Source: Rhizobium johnstonii 3841 (GTDB lineage: Bacteria > Pseudomonadota > Alphaproteobacteria > Rhizobiales > Rhizobiaceae). From it: 64,000 bases of DNA. The translations under genes and the position numbers were made by a program. The notes below the pieces were generated by a model. That model was not told where the DNA came from. It saw only the letters and a program-made list of their open reading frames with translations, and did not search any database. Of this stretch, positions 7,878 through 15,290 are shown one piece after another (within the stretch, counting starts at the first letter, position 1; the number at the start of each line of letters is the position of its first letter). Location of the stretch: contig NC_008384.1 in assembly GCF_000009265.1 (NCBI RefSeq), positions 124,001-188,000 of the forward strand, read 5' to 3'.

Positions 7878-8587
7878 AGTTGGGATTGCGGTGGGCCGCA
7901 CATTGAAGTGTAGGGTGGCTGCCATATCAAATCTCTGCACGACCCGACTCCCTACGATCGGCGGAGCCAAATTGTTCCCTCCCGACAGATTTTTTATCGG
8001 CCTTGCGGCCGGCCATGTAATTCCAGCAGTTTTTCACAATACTCCTCGACCCTCCGGCATGCCTCCCGGGACTGCACTTAAGGCTCATAAGCGGAAAACC
8101 TGCCTCGCCGCAGGGGCTGTCGGGCCCGGAAGAGCGCCGGTAGCGCAAAGTTGGCATCGCTCTGTTGTGATAAGCGGCAGCTTTCGGGAATCCACGAACT
8201 GGCTCCGAATGACAGAAATGGATCGATTCCAGCCGCCGCTTCCGCTCCAACAAACCCGGGTTTAATGCGTGGAGTGGAGCCGATCGCAAAGCCGTTAGAA
8301 GGGCCCCCATCATAAATACCCGTGCAGAAACCTATAGCCGATAAACTGTCGCCCCTCGGGCTCAAACATATCAACATGCTCGGTCGATACGCATTCACAC
8401 TGCCGGATTTGTCGCACGCGGGGAACTCCGACCGCTGCGCGATCCGTCAATCCCCGATGGGCATGACGCGTGAAATCCTTATGTAGGTTATCTGCTCCGT
8501 TGCTACTCAGACCCCTTATCTCTTAGCCGAAGTCAATAACACGTTTTAGGCAATTGCTTTTTAAGACATTGCTGATGGGATGGCGGC
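7878..8587. other. Intergenic region, no recognised gene
   Basis: About 700 bp in which I see no gene with convincing composition on either strand. The minus-strand transcript that the terminator at 7846-7877 would end must start here. The ligase promoter should lie near the right end, but no clear -35/-10 pair was identified. Confidence 0.35.
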
Positions 8588-9628
8588 ATGACTAAGCCGC
8601 CAAAACCAAAACCGCTCCTGGAGGATGCTGACAAGCCGGTTCGATCCCGGCCGCGCAAGCCGCGAAATCCTGCCCAGCCGAACCTCCTCCTCGACCCCAT
8701 GCCGGATCGCATCGATCCTTGCCTCGCTCTCCTTAAGCCGAAGCCGCCCAAAGGGCCGCAATGGGCTTTCGAAGTGAAATGGGATGGCTATCGCCTTTCC
8801 GTTCATGTCGAGCCGACGGGCATTCGCATTCTGACGCGCGGCGGCCATGATTGGACGGATCGTTTTCCGGCGATCAAACTCGCGGCCATGTGGCTTCCTG
8901 TCGGTTCTGCAATCCTCGACGGCGAGGCTGTGGTTCTCGACGAGAAAGGCCGGTCGGATTTCGGCCTGCTGCAACAGTCGCTCGGCGGCCGGGGTGGCAA
9001 GAAGAGTTCAAGCGACGCCATCTTCATGGCTTTCGATCTGCTCTATTTCGACGGTCACGACCTCAGGAACTCCGAACTCGATATGCGCCGGCATCTGCTC
9101 GAGGATCTGGTGCCGGCCGGCGAGCAGGGAGATATCCGGCTTTCCGAGGAGATCGAGGCCGACGGCGATCAGATGCTGGCAAGCGCTTGCGAACATGGTT
9201 TGGAAGGCATCATCGCCAAGCGCCGTGACGCGCTCTATCGCTCCGGCCGGCTCGGCGACTGGGTTAAGATCAAGTGCATCCAGAGCGACAGTTTTGTGAT
9301 CGTCGGCTACGAGCGATCCACAGTCGCGCGTGCCGGGATCGGTCGGCTTCTGCTCGCCGCGCGCAAGGGCAAGGAGCTAGTCTACGTTGGCGGGGTCGGG
9401 ACTGGCTTCAACGAGCGCAACGCCTATGAGCTTCGTGAGATGCTCGATGGCCTCATCACATCCACGCCGGCTGCGACGGTCGATCGCAAAAGAGCAATAT
9501 TCGTAAAGCCAAAGCTGATTGCTGAGATCGAGTATCGGGCGTGGACAGACGACGGTAAGCTGCGGCACGCGTCATATAAGGGGCTGCGTGAGGTGCAGGA
9601 CAATGCGGCCGTTTATGAGATTGTGTAA
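8588..9628 (+). CDS. ATP-dependent DNA ligase, LigD ligase-domain type
   Basis: 346 aa: a basic Pro/Lys-rich leader (1-35), an adenylation domain (about 40-235) and an OB-fold domain (about 240-346). Nucleotidyltransferase motifs are seen: motif I KWDG with the AMP-accepting lysine K64, the DGE of motif III, FDLLYFDG, motif IV EGIIAKR and motif V DWVKIK. The enzyme seals nicks or broken ends using ATP. The polymerase and phosphoesterase domains of full LigD are absent, so it is a stand-alone ligase of the LigD/LigC type, a likely partner of the Ku proteins encoded 6 kb away. Convergent with the gene at 9639. Confidence 0.93.
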   Translation: MTKPPKPKPLLEDADKPVRSRPRKPRNPAQPNLLLDPMPDRIDPCLALLKPKPPKGPQWAFEVKWDGYRLSVHVEPTGIRILTRGGHDWTDRFPAIKLAAMWLPVGSAILDGEAVVLDEKGRSDFGLLQQSLGGRGGKKSSSDAIFMAFDLLYFDGHDLRNSELDMRRHLLEDLVPAGEQGDIRLSEEIEADGDQMLASACEHGLEGIIAKRRDALYRSGRLGDWVKIKCIQSDSFVIVGYERSTVARAGIGRLLLAARKGKELVYVGGVGTGFNERNAYELREMLDGLITSTPAATVDRKRAIFVKPKLIAEIEYRAWTDDGKLRHASYKGLREVQDNAAVYEIV

Positions 9629-9638
9629 GGGCTGCCCG

Positions 9639-9944
9639 CTACAGTGCGCAATCGATACAAGGCTTAAGAACTCCCGTCAGAGCCAACACGATGCCGAGCA
9701 GAACGAACGACGTCGTCAGCACCCAAAAAGGCCAGTCGATTAGGAACTTCTGTCTCGGCGCCGCCCAGTCCTGATCATGATCTGGGAACTCAGATCGATG
9801 GAGCTTCGGGCCGAAATCTTTGCTGAAATCGAAGCCGTTTCTGAGGTAAAAGATGAGCGACCTGATGTACCAATACCAGCTGTAAGCACAAATGCTTCCG
9901 ACAAAGCAGAACGCGAACCACAACTGAATTCGATCTTCACTCAA
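9639..9944 (-). CDS. Hypothetical membrane protein (101 aa)
   Basis: Two hydrophobic segments are visible (about residues 8-33, rich in Trp and Tyr, and about 68-92, VLTTSFVLLGIVLALTGVL). A charged loop of about 30 residues lies between them and a Cys pair (CIDC) sits at the C-terminus. It looks like a two-span inner-membrane protein. No family is recognised. It begins one base after the stop codon of the 96-aa gene upstream, so the two, and probably the 66-aa gene before them, form one small minus-strand operon. Confidence 0.65.
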   Translation of the reverse strand: MSEDRIQLWFAFCFVGSICAYSWYWYIRSLIFYLRNGFDFSKDFGPKLHRSEFPDHDQDWAAPRQKFLIDWPFWVLTTSFVLLGIVLALTGVLKPCIDCAL

Positions 9945-10235
9945 TCAAGCTTCCCCATCGGTATCGCCATCTTCATCCAGTTCGTGCACCGGCAGATAGG
10001 TGTTCTTCTCCATCCACTCCCGAACGATAAACCTGATCGTGTCGTTGCGCGTCATGCCGAGCTCGCCGGATAGATCTCGCAGAGCTTCTTCCATATCATC
10101 TTCGAAGGCGATCGATCCTGAATTGCGCAATAGGAGCGCGGCCCGACGAAGCAGGATTTGTAAGTCAGGCCGGGAGACGTCCGCAATCCGGTCGGCGGCG
10201 TCCTCAAGCAGAGCAGCGGTATCAGGTGTTTTCAT
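9945..10235 (-). CDS. Hypothetical protein (96 aa) of a small rhizobial family
   Basis: The ATG at 10235 (MKTPDTAALLEDAADRIADV) is preceded by GGAGG at ideal spacing, so I prefer it to an in-frame ATG at 10280 that overlaps the upstream gene. The protein is mostly helical, with LLRRAALLLRNSG in the middle, an acidic stretch, and a C-terminal part reading IRFIVREWMEKNTYLPVHEL followed by an Asp/Glu-rich tail. That part could be a ribbon-helix-helix-like or regulatory domain, but this is a guess. The last 53 bp (9955-10007) recur at 31664-31716 beside an IS element. Confidence 0.7.
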   Translation of the reverse strand: MKTPDTAALLEDAADRIADVSRPDLQILLRRAALLLRNSGSIAFEDDMEEALRDLSGELGMTRNDTIRFIVREWMEKNTYLPVHELDEDGDTDGEA

Positions 10236-10255
10236 GTGCGCCTCCAGCCACGTCA

Positions 10256-10456
10256 TCACCTTGCCGCTTGTTGCTGCCAAGCATCGAGCCCAGCCTCGGT
10301 GAGCATATAATAGCCGGTGCGGTCGGGATACTTCTCCTGCGGGAATGTCTCAAGAAAGCCTCTGATCTTGAGCCTATCGCCAGTTTCAAGGCCGCAGTCC
10401 CTCATGTCGCGGAAATGGATTTTGACGTTTGGACCTTTGACGGAAAGGAACTTCAA
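10256..10456 (-). CDS. Hypothetical protein (66 aa)
   Basis: A compact 66-residue protein, MKFLSVKGPNVKIHFRDMRD at the start, ending YYMLTEAGLDAWQQQAAR. The pattern of beta-like and helical segments, with LTEAGLDAW near the end, recalls the wing region of small winged-helix proteins, but the match is too short for a family call. Its stop lies 20 bp before the start of the 96-aa gene and the two probably form an operon with the membrane protein at 9639. Confidence 0.7.
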   Translation of the reverse strand: MKFLSVKGPNVKIHFRDMRDCGLETGDRLKIRGFLETFPQEKYPDRTGYYMLTEAGLDAWQQQAAR

Positions 10457-10633
10457 AGCCTTTATCTCGCGCTTGCCTTGAAGGCCGAATTCATCGCGAT
10501 GAAGCGGCAGCCGCCTGCGGGCTTAACCTCCTTAAGCAGAAGGGTTCCTGTCGATGTTCAACGGCGGCGTGAATATCAACCGCGCATTTGAGCTCGATCG
10601 GCACGGACGGGACCGGACGAGGGCGCGCTCGCT

Positions 10634-11704
10634 TCAAGTGTGTCGGCTTGCGCTCGTTGATGTCTCTTGAGGATGCGAGATTGCTAGTGCGACGTCCATG
10701 GCTATCGTTTGTCGAGCAGGGCGCCGGTCAGGGGCCGGCTGGGCAATGGTTTTGGATGATACCTGGAAACGGCTTCGATAATCGTTCGGGCTCACGCCGA
10801 TCGTCTTGGTAAAGACCCGCCTCATCGCGTTGACGTCTGCGAACCCGCAGATGGTGGCGATCCTCTGTAGCGGATGGACGGTGTCCTCGAGCAGCCGCCG
10901 TGCGGCGTCCGTCCGAGCGGCCGCGACGAAATCGGCCGGCGTGATTCCAAGCTCCTTGCGAAAGACGCGTGCGAAATTCCGGATGCTCATTCCAATCTCT
11001 TGAGCCAAGCTCTCGACGTCGAGGTTGCCGTTCAGATTTGCGAGCACGAACTCCTGAGCCTTCTGTATCAACGTCGTCTCGGACATCTGCCCGACAAGGT
11101 GCGCGCTGAACTGCGATTGGCCGCCAGGTCTTTTCATGAACATGACCATGTAACGGGCGACGATCATTGCTACGTCCTTGCCGTGATCCTCTTCAACAAG
11201 CGAAAGGGCGAGATCGATGCCGGCGGTGACACCGGCGGCGGTGATAAGCGACCCGTCCCGTACGTAGATGGCATCGGCGTCGAGATTGATCGCCGGATAC
11301 TCGCGGCTAAACTTCGCCGCGCATTCCCAGTGTGTCGTCACCCGCTTTCCATCGAGAAGCCCGGCTTCGGCAAGCAGGAAAACCCCGGTGCAGATCGAGC
11401 CGAACCGCCGCACGCCTGGAACCCGGCGCCGAAGCCATGCCGTGACTTCTGGATCGATCTCGAGAAAAGCAGGATCTCCGGCAACCAGCAGCGTGTCGAT
11501 CTCTTCATCTTCGTCGAAGATGGAGCGATCCGCCATGAACCTCAACTGACCGGTTCCGGCGATCGAGCGTGCTCCGGTTGACATGACCTGTATATCGTAG
11601 GCGCTCATGTCGCCCAGCCTTCGCGCAGCCTCCCAGAAAACTTCAGCAGGGCCGACGATGTCCAGTGACTGCACGCCTGGCGGCGCGAGGATGACAATCC
11701 GCAT
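10634..11704 (-). CDS. GlxA-type transcriptional regulator (DJ-1/PfpI domain plus AraC HTH)
   Basis: 356 aa. Residues 1-190 form a DJ-1/PfpI-like domain (MRIVILAPPGVQSLDIVGPA; nucleophile-elbow cysteine C105 in GSICTGVFLLAEAG). Residues about 215-325 hold two AraC-type helix-turn-helix units (RNFARVFRKELGITPADFV and IATICGFADVNAMRRVFTK). In this family the N-terminal domain senses a small molecule and the protein usually activates transcription. It starts 2 bp after the stop of the gene at 11707, so it is the last gene of the nitrile hydratase operon and may control it; that role is inferred from position. Confidence 0.92.
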   Translation of the reverse strand: MRIVILAPPGVQSLDIVGPAEVFWEAARRLGDMSAYDIQVMSTGARSIAGTGQLRFMADRSIFDEDEEIDTLLVAGDPAFLEIDPEVTAWLRRRVPGVRRFGSICTGVFLLAEAGLLDGKRVTTHWECAAKFSREYPAINLDADAIYVRDGSLITAAGVTAGIDLALSLVEEDHGKDVAMIVARYMVMFMKRPGGQSQFSAHLVGQMSETTLIQKAQEFVLANLNGNLDVESLAQEIGMSIRNFARVFRKELGITPADFVAAARTDAARRLLEDTVHPLQRIATICGFADVNAMRRVFTKTIGVSPNDYRSRFQVSSKTIAQPAPDRRPARQTIAMDVALAISHPQETSTSASRHT

Positions 11705-11706
11705 GA

Positions 11707-12024
11707 CTACGCTCCTAGTTGCCCGTCCAATGTCTGGTCATGCAAGATTTCTGCCAGTCCTGTCATGGCTAGCCCGCGCCTGATCTGCCTGCTGTTGAGG
11801 TGGAAATTCTGACCGTCGCCTATGCAATGTTCTTCGATCTTCTTCGTCGCAGCCCCTTGGAAGGTCGCCTGGTTCACCTCGTAGAAAGCGATACAGTCCT
11901 CCATGAGCGGAGACTTCCGGAGGACGGCGCGAAACGCCCTTCGATGAACGAGGCAGTTCCCGCCGTTACCGGCTGTGAACCGCAACGCGTCGAGGTCTGC
12001 GCTCCAAAGCGGGCTCGAGTTCAT
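11707..12024 (-). CDS. Hypothetical protein in the nitrile hydratase operon (105 aa)
   Basis: 105 residues. The pattern ALRFTAGNGGNCLVHRRAFR, an acidic helix (FYEVNQATFQGAATKKIEEH) and a beta-rich end (FHLNSRQIRR) faintly recalls DUF1488 proteins, but I would not assign it. The start codon overlaps the stop of cbtA by 4 bp (ATGA), so it is translationally coupled to the cobalt transporter, and the regulator gene follows after 2 bp. It may play a part in cobalt or nitrile metabolism; nothing in the sequence shows which. Confidence 0.65.
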   Translation of the reverse strand: MNSSPLWSADLDALRFTAGNGGNCLVHRRAFRAVLRKSPLMEDCIAFYEVNQATFQGAATKKIEEHCIGDGQNFHLNSRQIRRGLAMTGLAEILHDQTLDGQLGA

Positions 12025-12746
12025 GCGGTACCTTCAAATCGACGGTAGAGCGCCCCGCTCACGGACCCGAGGAGAGCCCAGAAGACGAGGCTCGTCATCA
12101 CCGCAGCAGCTACGAACTGATGCTCAAGGGACTCCGGGGCCAGCGGGTGCATTCCTTCCGGTGCGACCGGAGCGCCGATCAGGTGAGGGGCCGCGATGAC
12201 TGCAATGGCGACGGCTGCCGCCCATGGCTTTCGTTGGAAAGCAATTAGACCGATACCGACTGCTGTAGCCAACGCGGTTCCGATCCACCAGAGCTGACGG
12301 TCGGCCAGGGGCGCGGAAGGCGTTCCGGGTAACTCGGGCGGCAGACCTATTAAAGGCGCGAGCATGACGCAGGCGAAACCGGCCAATCCCCACAGCAAGC
12401 CGTCGCGCCAGGTGACGGGCTTCCCACGCATTGCGATAAGTCCGCACAGAACCAGGGCGTAGCCGATCGCAGTCAGCATGTTTGCTGCCACTGTGAAGGC
12501 CATCCGCTCCAGTCCGTCTGACGGCTCCCAGCCTGCTTCGTCGTGATCGTGACCGGCTTCGGGGACGTGCGCTGTCGTCATAGGTGAGACGACTTCCGGT
12601 GTTTCCGTGGCTCCGCCCGCCTTCTCATATACCTCGGCCTTGGCGATCAGCTGGCTGGTTCCAGCGAATTGGGCGGCGCTGACGGCGCCGCCGACGATGA
12701 CGCCCGTAAGGGCCGCCGTGAATACGATCGAGCGAAACAGCGACAT
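12021..12746 (-). CDS. cbtA: Cobalt transporter subunit CbtA
   Basis: 241 aa with about five hydrophobic segments (residues 8-27, 85-104, 113-132, 151-168 and 170-190, with another near 212-232). A His/Asp/Glu-rich loop (EAGHDHDEAGWEPSDG, around 65-80) could bind metal. Length and layout fit CbtA, the membrane part of the CbtAB cobalt uptake system best known beside B12 genes. Here it sits right after cbtB and the cobalt-type nitrile hydratase genes, so its likely task is to supply Co to that enzyme. The N-terminus (RSIVFTAALTGVIVGGAVSA) is typical of the family. Confidence 0.9.
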   Translation of the reverse strand: MSLFRSIVFTAALTGVIVGGAVSAAQFAGTSQLIAKAEVYEKAGGATETPEVVSPMTTAHVPEAGHDHDEAGWEPSDGLERMAFTVAANMLTAIGYALVLCGLIAMRGKPVTWRDGLLWGLAGFACVMLAPLIGLPPELPGTPSAPLADRQLWWIGTALATAVGIGLIAFQRKPWAAAVAIAVIAAPHLIGAPVAPEGMHPLAPESLEHQFVAAAVMTSLVFWALLGSVSGALYRRFEGTA

Positions 12747-12757
12747 GAGATTAAACC

Positions 12758-12946
12758 TCAGTGGCAGGGAAACGCGTTGGCGTGACGGGTGTCATGCGCT
12801 GCGTTGTGAACGATTTCGATGTGCGAGAACCCGACGAATCCCACGATCAAAAGACCGAAGAAGACCGCCGTCGCAGCCTGGAGGATTTTCGCGGCCGACG
12901 TCGTGAGGTTTGGCGCCGCGAGGGCTGTGGAGGCTGAGATTGACAT
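12758..12946 (-). CDS. cbtB: Cobalt transporter subunit CbtB
   Basis: 62 aa from the ATG at 12946; an in-frame TTG five codons earlier is possible, but the ATG has AAAGG upstream. One transmembrane helix (about 25-45, AATAVFFGLLIVGFVGFSHI) is followed by the family's histidine-rich tail, HNAAHDTRHANAFPCH, which ends the protein and is a likely cobalt-binding site. CbtB is the small partner of CbtA, whose gene begins 11 bp downstream. The gap of 57 bp to the nitrile hydratase accessory gene is the widest in the operon from DUF1097 onward. Confidence 0.9.
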   Translation of the reverse strand: MSISASTALAAPNLTTSAAKILQAATAVFFGLLIVGFVGFSHIEIVHNAAHDTRHANAFPCH

Positions 12947-13003
12947 CCTGATACCTTTCAAGTGTTTGAGTAGAGAGCCAATTTTGGCAAGATTTGACTG
13001 AGA

Positions 13004-13330
13004 TCAGGCCGCCAGAGCGGCCACGATCTCTTCGGGGTCGACGACCCCAGCCTTCACGACGGCCTTCTCAAGGGCTGTCAGGAACTGGTCGTAGTAATTC
13101 CAGCTCGAGCGATCGACGGGATGCGCATCTTCCCAATTCTTGATCGTCGCGATCAGTTCGTCTCGGAAATCGTCCCATTCGAAGGCGCCGCTCTTTGCGA
13201 GGGCAAGCGCCATTCCGAACGAGGATCGCTCCCATTGGGAACCGAAGCAGAGGGCACCATTGGCTCGGGGAGGGTTGTCGGTCTTGCCCATCATTTCCGT
13301 AACCGCGAAATGTTCGAACTGGGTCAACAT
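13004..13330 (-). CDS. Nitrile hydratase accessory protein (cobalt-type activator)
   Basis: 108 aa. The sequence (FEHFAVTEMMGKTDNPPRAN near the start; FGSQWERSSFGMALALAKSGAFEWDDFRDELIATI in the middle; WNYYDQFLTALEKAV near the end) matches the family of small nitrile hydratase accessory proteins, which resemble the N-terminal domain of the beta subunit. In Co-type enzymes such proteins deliver cobalt by self-subunit swapping of the alpha subunit. The gene follows nthA after 10 bp, as expected for the order beta, alpha, accessory of Co-type operons. Confidence 0.92.
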   Translation of the reverse strand: MLTQFEHFAVTEMMGKTDNPPRANGALCFGSQWERSSFGMALALAKSGAFEWDDFRDELIATIKNWEDAHPVDRSSWNYYDQFLTALEKAVVKAGVVDPEEIVAALAA

Positions 13331-13340
13331 CGCATCCGCC

Positions 13341-13958
13341 TCAAGCGGCCTTGGCGATGGCGACGCCCATCATGGCTTCGGGGGTTACGAGAGCCTCAAG
13401 CTCCGTCTCCGTCAGCCCCTCGGTGCCTGGCGGGCGTTCCGGGATAACGAACCAGCGGATCTGCGCGCTGGAATCCCAGACTTTGATCTCGATGGCCTCC
13501 GGCACGGGCAGACCAAACTCGTTTAAGACCGCGCGCGGCTCGCGAGCTGCACGGCTGCGGAATGTCGGATCCTTATACCAGTACGGCGGCAGCCCCAGGA
13601 CTGGCCAAGGGTAGCAGGAGCAGAGCGTGCAAATGATGAGGTTGTGGACGTCTGCAGAATTGGCGACTGCGCGCATATGTTCGCCCTCCGCGCCCGCCAT
13701 CCCTTCCGGAAGATCGAGTTCGGCAATCGCTGCTGGGGTATTGGCCACCAGGCGGTCCTTGAAGGCGGGGTCGAGCCATGCGCGGGCGACGATCTTGGCG
13801 CCGTTAAACGGTCCCATCTTCGTTTCGAAGAAGTCCAAGATGGTATCGACGGTCTTGTTCGTGATGACGCCTTTCTTGATCAGGAGGGCCTCGAGAGCTT
13901 TAACGCGCGCGGCACTGTAGGCTTCGCGATCTTCGCGGTATTTGAAGCGGTCGGTCAT
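13341..13958 (-). CDS. nthA: Nitrile hydratase alpha subunit, cobalt type
   Basis: 205 aa, the normal length. The metal-binding motif is C110-T-L-C113-S114-C115 within ICTLCSCYPWPVLGLPPYWY. Thr in the second position marks the cobalt type (iron enzymes have Ser). The first and last features of the fold are present: the N-terminal helical arm with VDTILDFFETKMGP, and the C-terminal EIKVWDSSAQIRWFVIPERP stretch. The enzyme hydrates nitriles to amides in the cytoplasm as an alpha/beta complex; C113 and C115 (or equivalents) become oxidised in maturation. Preceded by nthB (28-bp gap) and followed by its accessory gene. Confidence 0.97.
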   Translation of the reverse strand: MTDRFKYREDREAYSAARVKALEALLIKKGVITNKTVDTILDFFETKMGPFNGAKIVARAWLDPAFKDRLVANTPAAIAELDLPEGMAGAEGEHMRAVANSADVHNLIICTLCSCYPWPVLGLPPYWYKDPTFRSRAAREPRAVLNEFGLPVPEAIEIKVWDSSAQIRWFVIPERPPGTEGLTETELEALVTPEAMMGVAIAKAA

Positions 13959-13986
13959 CTGAGTGTTCTCCTATTGGTTTGCGGCG

Positions 13987-14727
13987 TCAGGCGGCTTCGG
14001 CGGCGACGGCGCGTGGGGATTCCACGTAGTGGGCGTAGAGATCCGCGTAGAGGCTGAAATTCGTCTCGGCGTTGGTGGGCCAGAGTTCCTCCGGCTCGAA
14101 ACGAATGCAGTAGACCGGCATCGCCGCGCCGATCCCGTCCGTTCCCGTGTCACAGAGGTAGACGTAGGCGCCGTCGTAGACAGTCTCGACGGTTCCCGTC
14201 TTACCCCGAAGAAAGCCAGGAAGCCGGGTATGTTCGACCGATGGGACATTCCTGATCGAGACGAGGTCGCCAACGGTGAAATCGAAGGATACGTCCGCCT
14301 CACGCTTGGGGCTGTCGCCTTCGACGAGATATTGAACGACCCGATCGTCGATCGCCTGGTCGCCGGCCGTCGGCACGGGCATCGAGGGATCAGCGTAGTA
14401 TTCCTCAGTCAGGGCATCGAGTTCCTCGGCGGTGATGTAGCCATTGTCGATGAAGTAGCCGGAAATGCCGCCAAGCCACTTCTCGTAGTATCGGTATTTG
14501 AAGTAGTCGAACGGGTTGAGAGATTCCGCACCCTTGCGCAGGTCCGCCCAGGTCCAGATGGTCGAGAATGCAGACGGCGTCGCGGGAAGCGGGAGTTGAG
14601 AGGACAGGGCCATCATTGCGGTGTGGATACCGAAGATGCGGGTCTCCCATGTTTCCACGAAGACGCGCGTTTCCGTGCTGACCGGGCCTAGGCCTTCAAG
14701 GCCGCCGAGGTAGTGTTGGAGCTTCAT
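13987..14727 (-). CDS. nthB: Nitrile hydratase beta subunit
   Basis: 246 aa from the ATG at 14727, preceded by GAGGAAAT; the open frame runs far upstream, but that part is non-coding shadow of the neighbouring DUF1097 gene. MKLQHYLGGLEGLGPV is a typical beta-subunit start. The N-terminal helical domain (to about 110) holds WETRIFGIHTAM and FDYFKYRYYEKWLGGI. The C-terminal SH3-like barrel (about 150-246) has FTVGDLVSIRN, HTRLPGFLRGKTGTVE and FEPEELW, all standard. The beta subunit shapes the active site with NthA. Gene order beta then alpha is that of cobalt-type operons. Confidence 0.96.
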   Translation of the reverse strand: MKLQHYLGGLEGLGPVSTETRVFVETWETRIFGIHTAMMALSSQLPLPATPSAFSTIWTWADLRKGAESLNPFDYFKYRYYEKWLGGISGYFIDNGYITAEELDALTEEYYADPSMPVPTAGDQAIDDRVVQYLVEGDSPKREADVSFDFTVGDLVSIRNVPSVEHTRLPGFLRGKTGTVETVYDGAYVYLCDTGTDGIGAAMPVYCIRFEPEELWPTNAETNFSLYADLYAHYVESPRAVAAEAA

Positions 14728-14756
14728 CGAAATTTCCTCTTGAGCGATTGGTGTGG

Positions 14757-15257
14757 CTACGCGGTGGCGGGCTTCTTGGTGGAAAGTAGCGACGTGCCGA
14801 TTTCCGACAGAAGACCGAAGGCGCCGCCCAGCAGCATTGCGGCCATGGCGACGAGGGTTGGATGGTTCATTCCTGACGTGACGACAGACGTATTGGTGGC
14901 GGCCGTCGTGCCGACCAAGGACGCGAAGCCGAATACGATGGCCGGCGGGAAGTTCAGTATCTTGATGGAGGACACCATCACCATGGCCGAGGTGCCGAGA
15001 CCGACGAGTAAGGCGACAAAGATCGGATGCTGCGGTCCATATTGGATCACCAACAGTGTTAGCGACGCGATGATGATACCGGTCCAGTTGGACACGACGC
15101 TCTTGACCAGGCCCTGCTGCCCGCCGCCGCAGGCATAAAAAGACGCCCAGGCGATAAACGTCACCCATACCGGAACAGGAAAGACGGTCGCGGTGATGTA
15201 GGTGTCTATGGCGCCCAGGACGCCAAGGCTGATCATTGCTGCAACGAGAGGGGGCAT
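14757..15257 (-). CDS. DUF1097 family membrane protein
   Basis: 166 aa with about five membrane segments (residues 4-25, 28-47, 60-75, 80-98 with the AMVMVSSIKIL stretch, 105-125 and 130-150). The composition and the FYACGGGQQGL motif near 41-50 match DUF1097 proteins, which are small inner-membrane proteins of unknown function. It lies between cobW and nthB with 29-33 bp gaps, so it is part of the operon. Import of nitrile or of metal is possible but not shown by the sequence. Confidence 0.85.
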   Translation of the reverse strand: MPPLVAAMISLGVLGAIDTYITATVFPVPVWVTFIAWASFYACGGGQQGLVKSVVSNWTGIIIASLTLLVIQYGPQHPIFVALLVGLGTSAMVMVSSIKILNFPPAIVFGFASLVGTTAATNTSVVTSGMNHPTLVAMAAMLLGGAFGLLSEIGTSLLSTKKPATA

Positions 15258-15290
15258 GTCGTGTCTCCTTGTGTGAAAGCGTGGAATGGG

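Noticed and set aside
7927..8398. 128- and 106-codon minus-strand frames near 8 kb
   Set aside because: Both overlap each other in different frames with Arg/Ser/Pro-rich composition; no family resemblance.
8400..8587. EcfG-type stress promoter (GGAAC-N16/17-CGTT) for the ligase
   Set aside because: GGGGAAC near 8416 is followed by CGTC at a spacing one or two bases too long; too weak to list.
13987..15168. 393-codon version of the nitrile hydratase beta gene
   Set aside because: The first 147 codons are antisense-like shadow of the DUF1097 gene; the ATG at 14727 has a ribosome site and a family start.
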